A stretch of 16,753 nucleotides of DNA from Bacteroidota bacterium (GTDB lineage: Bacteria > Bacteroidota > Bacteroidia > Flavobacteriales_F > PHOS-HE28): assembly GCA_963169595.1 (NCBI GenBank), contig CAUJFM010000067.1, positions 1-16,753 on the forward strand, read 5' to 3'. Of the stretch, positions 12,868 through 16,753 are shown one piece after another. Under the pieces are notes generated by a model that made no database searches, was not told the origin of the DNA, and was given only the letters and a program-made list of their open reading frames with translations. Within the stretch, counting starts at the first letter, position 1. Each line of letters starts with the position of its first letter. The translations under genes were made by a program, and so were the position numbers.

Positions 12868-14181
12868 TCAAATGGCCTTCAGGGGTGCCAATTGGAAGAG
12901 CGGCGATGCGGCCAGGATGTCCGCGTGTTCCTCGTTGCTCAGGCGTATGTACCGCATGAAGGATTGTTCGGTCGTGTGGCCAGTCACGCCCATGATCGTG
13001 CGGGCCGGTACGCCGTTCCGGTACAGGTTGGAGGCGAAGGACCGGCGGGCTGTGTGTGTGGTCACCAGTTCCCACTTTTCACGCGCGGCCTCCCGGCGCA
13101 CACCGCCCACGGTGCGGGCCACCATGACGCGCGCCCGCAGTTCCGGGACAAGGGCGGCCAACTCCTTCAGGTGTTCGTTCTGTTTCTGATTGGATATGGC
13201 CACGGGCACCCGGCCTCCATACTTGGCCATGATCGCACGAACGAAGGGGTGAAGGGGTATCCACACCTCCCGGCCTGTTTTGGCCGTGGGGATGCGGATA
13301 CGGTCGCCCTCCACATGCTCCGGTTGCAGGCGTGAAAGGTCGCCGAACCGAAGGCCCGTCCACGCCCCCACGATGAACAGGTCACGGGCACGTTCAAGGC
13401 CGGGCCGCCCGGTCAGGTCCAACCGGTACAGGGCGGCCAGTTCCTCCGGGTTCAGATACACTTGGTAGGATGGATCTTCCTTCAGGGCAAGGCGACGGGA
13501 GAACACGTTGTCGTTCACTTCGTGCCCGGCCTCCTTCGCCCGGCGCAGGAATAGGCGTAGGCTGCGGCCATACTTCACCACGGTGTTCGCGGCGTAGCCC
13601 TTGGCCGTGGTCAGGAACGCAGTGAACCCGGCCACGAACTCCGGGTCAATGGATGGGAAGGGCACGGAGCGCGATGCGCTGCCCTTGGTGCGGGCCGCCA
13701 CGTATTCCCGCAGCAGTTCCAAGGTGACGCGGTACCGGCTCAACGTGGCCCGGTGGAATGGCCGTTTGCGGTCGGTGTTGAACTTGCCCTCTTCACTTTG
13801 GACGAAGGCAGCGACGAAGGCCAGCAGGTCCATCCGGCGCTGTTCAGTGCGGCCGGTGGCCAGGTTCAGGGCGTCCCGCAGTTCCTCCGGCTCCGGCTCC
13901 CGGCCGTTGTCGGTCACGAAGTTCCTGAAGGTGGCCTTGGCGGTGGCCAGCAGCGCGTTCAGACGCTCGTTGAACTCCGGGTGTTCCGGAAAGGCCCGCG
14001 TTTCCTTGGCGCGTTGGTAGTTCCGCTGGCCGGGTGTGTGGCACCAGTAGCGCGGCGCGATCGTTTCGCCGGTGGGGTAGGTGAGGGTCCGGCCACCCCA
14101 GCGAATGAGGAACCGGACAACGGCGGGGCGGTCAGGGTCGGAACCCTGCCCCGTGCGCAGGTTGAAGTTGAACTTGGCCAT
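12868..14181 (-). CDS. int: Tyrosine recombinase / site-specific integrase
   Basis: Phage-type integrase of 437 residues. The N-terminal arm-binding part (1-60) has the beta-rich FRT-like start common in Bacteroidota integrases (VVRFLIRWGGRTLTYPTGETI, then APRYW). A SAM-like core-binding domain covers about 115-220 and the catalytic domain about 240-437. All catalytic residues are visible: R278 (GAWTGLRFGDL), K301 (TAKTGRE), H376 and R379 (HTARRSF), H402 (GHTTEQ) and nucleophile Y411 (MRYIRL). It should carry out integration and excision at the tRNA-Glu att core. The gene points away from attR, its start being about 200 bp inside it. A good -7 element at 14215-14222 drives it, and the end-repeat lies just upstream of that promoter, so self-regulation is likely. 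Confidence 0.95.
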   Translation of the reverse strand: MAKFNFNLRTGQGSDPDRPAVVRFLIRWGGRTLTYPTGETIAPRYWCHTPGQRNYQRAKETRAFPEHPEFNERLNALLATAKATFRNFVTDNGREPEPEELRDALNLATGRTEQRRMDLLAFVAAFVQSEEGKFNTDRKRPFHRATLSRYRVTLELLREYVAARTKGSASRSVPFPSIDPEFVAGFTAFLTTAKGYAANTVVKYGRSLRLFLRRAKEAGHEVNDNVFSRRLALKEDPSYQVYLNPEELAALYRLDLTGRPGLERARDLFIVGAWTGLRFGDLSRLQPEHVEGDRIRIPTAKTGREVWIPLHPFVRAIMAKYGGRVPVAISNQKQNEHLKELAALVPELRARVMVARTVGGVRREAAREKWELVTTHTARRSFASNLYRNGVPARTIMGVTGHTTEQSFMRYIRLSNEEHADILAASPLFQLAPLKAI

Positions 14182-14199
14182 GGGCTACCATGTGAGGTT

Positions 14200-14222
14200 G
14201 ATACTGGATAGCCCCAAAGGTA
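14200..14222 (-). promoter_or_regulatory. Integrase promoter and leader motif
   Basis: On the minus strand TACCTTTG (14222 to 14215) is an exact TAnnTTTG element 33 bp before the int ATG. The motif CTATCCAGTATC (14211 to 14200), also found before rep, follows close behind and would lie around the transcription start. No clear TTG is at -33; that region is occupied by the 23-bp end repeat (14237-14259), which would give an integrase or Xis protein direct control over the promoter. Confidence 0.6.
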
Positions 14223-14236
14223 TCCGCCCAAGGGGT

Positions 14237-14259
14237 CGGGCATCGGTTTGGGCATCGGT
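14237..14259 (+). repeat. Right copy of 23-bp end repeat (two GGGCATCGGT units), putative integrase arm site
   Basis: Identical to 8362-8384 and in the same orientation. It lies 119 bp inside attR and 15 bp upstream of the int -7 box. It is followed by a pyrimidine-rich run (TTTTTCTTTCTTTC) from 14258, which may be bent DNA. Confidence 0.7.
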
Positions 14260-14297
14260 TTTTCTTTCTTTCAACCGCCACGGCCTTTCCTGTACTT

Positions 14298-14366
14298 ACC
14301 TCGGCAACCCCTTGCTGTTCAAGGAAGGGACGCGGTATTAAGGCGAAAGAGGGGCGATGCCGAGGT
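14298..14366. other. Large inverted repeat between arm site and attR
   Basis: ACCTCGGCA (14298-14306) and TGCCGAGGT (14358-14366) are perfect 9-bp inverted repeats, 51 bp apart. A small nested stem CCTTG/CAAGG (14310-14314, 14320-14324) lies within. It may be a pair of protein sites for intasome folding or a structured RNA. Confidence 0.4.
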
Positions 14367-14378
14367 GTGCGCGGTTAG

Positions 14379-14393
14379 TCCCCTACGGGCTAC
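14379..14393 (+). repeat. attR core (15-bp remnant of tRNA-Glu 3' end)
   Basis: TCCCCTACGGGCTAC, identical to the tRNA-Glu 3' end at 8293-8307, with no tRNA body in front of it. It marks the right end of the inserted element. Confidence 0.9.
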
Positions 14394-14396
14394 GGA

Positions 14397-14436
14397 GATC
14401 GCCGGTACCAGCGCACAAGCGCAGGTCCCGGCGATC
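14397..14436. terminator. Hairpin at the original chromosomal flank of tRNA-Glu
   Basis: GATCGCCGG (14397-14405) pairs perfectly with CCGGCGATC (14428-14436); ACC/GGT extends the stem inside. It begins 4 bp after attR, so before the insertion it stood directly behind tRNA-Glu and was probably its 3' processing or terminator structure. There is no U-run behind it. Confidence 0.45.
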
Positions 14437-14562
14437 GTGCTTGGGGCCGGTCCCTTCCGCATGAGGACTTTAGGCGGAGACCTGCACCCGGTCATGTGAT
14501 GAACGGTGACCGCGCCGGTGTGGCTGTCTGCCGGCACTGAAACCTCGACTTGGCCCGCCACG

Positions 14563-14570
14563 TATCTTTG
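14563..14570 (+). promoter_or_regulatory. Bacteroidota -7 element for the polysaccharide export operon
   Basis: TATCTTTG is an exact TAnnTTTG match, 84 bp before the Wza-like start codon. A TTG at 14550-14552 is too close to be a standard -33 element, so the upstream half is weak. The leader of about 78 nt shows no strong fold by eye. Confidence 0.6.
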
Positions 14571-14654
14571 ATCCTTGGGGTGTTTGGATCGGTAAGCAGC
14601 CCGCTGCATACCCATCGCTGGCATCCCGACCCTTTGGCCAACCGGAACAACCGC

Positions 14655-15434
14655 ATGTCGAAACGACACCTTTGGTACCTCCCCCTGATCATCGTGCTGC
14701 TGGGGTCCTGCGTGGGGAACAGGACCGTGAACTACCTGAACGACCCTTCGCTCAGCAACGGGAGCAGCAAGCTGTTCGAGAACCGCAAGTTCGAGTACCG
14801 CATCCAGGTGAACGATGTGCTGTCCATCCGTGTACTGGGGCTGGATGAGCAGACGCACCGTTACTTCAATGTGGAGAACGCGAACGCCATGGCCGCGATG
14901 AGCGATGCGGCCATGTATGTGAACGGATTCTCCGTGGACAAGAACGGGAACGTGCACCTGCCACAGGTGGGCAAGGTGAAGCTCCAGGGCCTTACCGTGG
15001 GCGAGGCGCAGGACCTGCTCCAGCGCAAGATCAACGAGTACTTCACCACGGCGACCGTGATCCTGAAGATGGTGAACTGGCGGGTGAGCGTGCTCGGTGC
15101 GGTGCCCAGGGCGGGGACCTACACCATCTACAACAACCAGATCACCTTGATGGACGCGCTGGCCATGGCCGGCGGTCCCGATGAGTTCGCGGACAAATCA
15201 CACGTGACCCTGCTGAGGCAGAGCGACCGCGGTGTGCAGGCACTCTATGTGGATGTGTCGAACACGTCATTGCTAAGCTCCGAGTACTACTACCTGCTTC
15301 CGAACGATGTGGTGTATGTGCCGGCGCTGCGTGCACGTTCCGGTCGGTTGAACCTGGAGGTGTACACCATCCTGCTCACGACCCTGAGCACCATCGCCCT
15401 GGTGTTCAACGTGATCCAGAACAGCAACAATTGA
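14655..15434 (+). CDS. Wza-like polysaccharide export outer-membrane lipoprotein
   Basis: Protein of 259 residues that forms the outer-membrane exit channel for capsule or exopolysaccharide. The signal peptide MSKRHLWYLPLIIVLLGSC has lipobox LLGSC (C19). The Poly_export (PES) domain covers about 45-140, with YRIQVNDVLSIRVLG and FSVDKNGNVHLPQVGKVKLQGLTVGEA. An SLBB domain follows (VSVLGAVPRAGTYTIYNNQITLMDALAMAGG, about 148-178). The C terminus has LNDVVYVP-like PNDVVYVPAL and a hydrophobic helix YTILLTTLSTIALVFNVI. The Bacteroidota form is shorter than E. coli Wza but keeps this helix. The start at ATG 14655 is fixed by the signal peptide. The next gene begins 3 nt after the stop. Confidence 0.92.
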   Translation: MSKRHLWYLPLIIVLLGSCVGNRTVNYLNDPSLSNGSSKLFENRKFEYRIQVNDVLSIRVLGLDEQTHRYFNVENANAMAAMSDAAMYVNGFSVDKNGNVHLPQVGKVKLQGLTVGEAQDLLQRKINEYFTTATVILKMVNWRVSVLGAVPRAGTYTIYNNQITLMDALAMAGGPDEFADKSHVTLLRQSDRGVQALYVDVSNTSLLSSEYYYLLPNDVVYVPALRARSGRLNLEVYTILLTTLSTIALVFNVIQNSNN

Positions 15435-15437
15435 TCC

Positions 15438-16753
15438 ATGGCCGACCAGCGTCCGCAAGACCTCATCGACCTGCGTGCGATCTTCCGCAAGCTGCTCGCG
15501 CATTGGTGGTGGTTCCTCATCACCTGCACGGTGTCGGGTGCCTTGGGCGTAGCCTACCTGAAGACCACCCCCAAGACCTACCTCGTGCATGCCAAGATGT
15601 ACATGGGCGAAGGGGCCAACAAGGGATTCGGTCAGAAGGAGGAGTTCCTGAAGGGCATGTCGCTGGTGCGGGGCAATTCGCAGTTGGAGGACGATATCGC
15701 CCTGCTCACCTCCCGGTCCAACATCATGAAGACGCTCAACCGCCTGGACCTTGCGGTGAGCTGTTATGAGAAGCACAACTTCCTCACCCAGGAGCGGTAT
15801 GATTATCCGCCCTTCATCGTGAAGCTGGATACCGTCGCCTTGCAGGTCACGGGGATCCCCATCAAGGTGGAGGTGGACCGCACGGCGGGCACCTACCGGG
15901 TGCGGGCCAAGGGCAAGAACGTGATGCTCTACAACCTGCAGAAGCAGGAGATCGTGGATGAGTTCCTACCGAAGTACGAGATCGACCAAACGGTGAAGAT
16001 CGGCGAACCCTTCGTGGGCGAACACCTCAGCTTCAAGATCGAGTTCCCGGAGGACAGGAAGTACCGGGAAGGCTCCGAGTACTTCTTCAAGATCAACAGC
16101 CTGGAGAGCCTGCTCCAGAACTACCAGGCCCGCTTGCAGGTGACGCCACCGGAGAAGGACGGTCACATCGTGGACCTGACTATCGTGGGCCAGGTGCCCT
16201 CCAAGGAGGCGCTGTTCCTCACGAAGCTGATGGACACCTACCGGGAGACCGAGCTGTACAAGCAGCAGCAGAAGGGTTACAAGACCATCAGCTTCATCGA
16301 TGACCAGATCGGCAATGTGTCCGACTCGCTGCGTCGCGTGGAGAGCTCCATGGAGAGCTTCCGCGGAGCGTCGAGCGGACTGGTCGACGTGGGCCGTACT
16401 TCCGATGCCCTCTTCCAGGAGCGGAGCCGTTTGGAGGATGAACGCTCGGCGATCATCCGCAGGCGGAACTACTGTGCATCGGTGCTCGACAAGATCCGCA
16501 CCTCCAGCGACCTGCGGAACGTGCCTGCGCCTTCGTCCTCGGGCATTGACGACCCCGTCCTCAACAACCTGGTCATCGAGATCACCCGGCTGTATGCTGA
16601 TCTCGCCGCCCAGAACCTGAGCACCGGCGCACGCTCCAACCCCACGGTCATCGCCATGGAGCGCCGCATCAAGAACCTCACCTCATCCCTGGCGCAGACC
16701 GCCGAAAGCCTGGTGGAACAGGCGGACATCAGCCTGGCCGAGGTGAACCGCCG
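15438..16753 (+). CDS. Wzc-like polysaccharide co-polymerase, probable tyrosine autokinase (partial)
   Basis: The open frame runs from ATG 15438 to the window end, 438 codons visible and no stop. The N terminus MADQRPQDLIDLRAIFRKLL leads into a membrane helix (WWWFLITCTVSGALGVAYL, about 30-50), the first helix of a Wzz chain-length domain. The large periplasmic part includes DDIALLTSRSNIMKTLNRLDL and a long helical stretch from about residue 270 (TYRETELYKQQQKGYKTISFIDDQI...), as in Wzc. Wzc proteins span the inner membrane, contact Wza and control polymer length and export through a cytoplasmic BY-kinase domain; that domain would lie beyond the window. The 3-nt gap to the Wza-like gene shows one operon. 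Confidence 0.88.
   Translation, partial: MADQRPQDLIDLRAIFRKLLAHWWWFLITCTVSGALGVAYLKTTPKTYLVHAKMYMGEGANKGFGQKEEFLKGMSLVRGNSQLEDDIALLTSRSNIMKTLNRLDLAVSCYEKHNFLTQERYDYPPFIVKLDTVALQVTGIPIKVEVDRTAGTYRVRAKGKNVMLYNLQKQEIVDEFLPKYEIDQTVKIGEPFVGEHLSFKIEFPEDRKYREGSEYFFKINSLESLLQNYQARLQVTPPEKDGHIVDLTIVGQVPSKEALFLTKLMDTYRETELYKQQQKGYKTISFIDDQIGNVSDSLRRVESSMESFRGASSGLVDVGRTSDALFQERSRLEDERSAIIRRRNYCASVLDKIRTSSDLRNVPAPSSSGIDDPVLNNLVIEITRLYADLAAQNLSTGARSNPTVIAMERRIKNLTSSLAQTAESLVEQADISLAEVNR

Larger units (their letters stand above)
8293..14393. mobile_element. Integrative element in tRNA-Glu (minimal integrative replicon or satellite, about 6.1 kb)
   Basis: The element is bounded by a 15-bp direct repeat, TCCCCTACGGGCTAC, which is the 3' end of tRNA-Glu at 8293 and a lone remnant at 14379. 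It holds a complete tyrosine integrase adjacent to attR, an excisionase-type HTH gene, a Rep-like gene with internal iteron-like repeats, an RteC-like gene, two small unknown genes and two lipoprotein cargo genes. No relaxase, coupling ATPase, T4SS, capsid, portal or terminase large subunit is visible, so it cannot be an autonomous ICE or tailed prophage. It may be an integrating plasmid, a mobilizable element using a trans relaxase, or a phage satellite. Base composition and codon choice look like the host by eye, which suggests exchange among similar high-GC Bacteroidota. Confidence 0.88.

Noticed and set aside
14319..14957. Minus-strand frame across the wza promoter and 5' end
   Set aside because: It overlaps a certain gene, a promoter and attR, and has no recognisable domain.

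Overview
The window looks like chromosome of a high-GC Bacteroidota, probably of the Flavobacteriales type. Two things support this. Good matches to the Bacteroidota -7 promoter element TAnnTTTG occur at the expected places (2489, 8185 and 14563 on +; 5965 and 14222 on -). The gene set is also typical: LpxK beside PNP, a three-domain NIF3 protein, a C4 zinc-ribbon protein, an OmpP1/FadL porin, type-3 ProRS, and Wza/Wzc. The assignment is by family resemblance only.

Layout. 1-1414 (-): a partial purine nucleoside phosphorylase and lpxK, overlapping. 1449-3349 (+): NIF3-like protein and coiled-coil C4 zinc-ribbon protein, closed by a strong bidirectional terminator. 3413-5883 (-): a Trp/Gly-rich lipoprotein translationally coupled to an OmpP1/FadL-like outer-membrane protein. 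5982-8155 (+): proS and a coupled gene of unknown function. 8235-8306 (+): tRNA-Glu(UUC) with its own promoter.

8293-14393 is an integrated mobile element of about 6.1 kb that uses the 3' end of tRNA-Glu as its attachment site. A 15-bp att core is duplicated at 8293-8307 and 14379-14393. Inside the ends lie two copies of a 23-bp repeat, each a tandem of GGGCATCGGT, which are good candidates for integrase arm sites. The core genes are all on the minus strand: tyrosine integrase, an RteC-like protein, an excisionase-type HTH protein, a conserved unknown protein, a Rep-like protein with a zinc cluster, and a small basic protein. Two convergent lipoprotein genes next to attL are the cargo. I see no relaxase, coupling protein, T4SS or virion gene. 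The element is therefore best described as a minimal integrative replicon or satellite that would have to be moved by a helper. Its most interesting parts are DNA signals: iteron-like repeats inside rep that occur in two reading frames, and a 12-bp leader motif exactly 18 nt before both the int and rep start codons.

14394-16753 (+): the displaced chromosomal flank of tRNA-Glu, then the start of an exopolysaccharide export locus, a Wza-like lipoprotein followed 3 nt later by a Wzc-like protein that runs out of the window.
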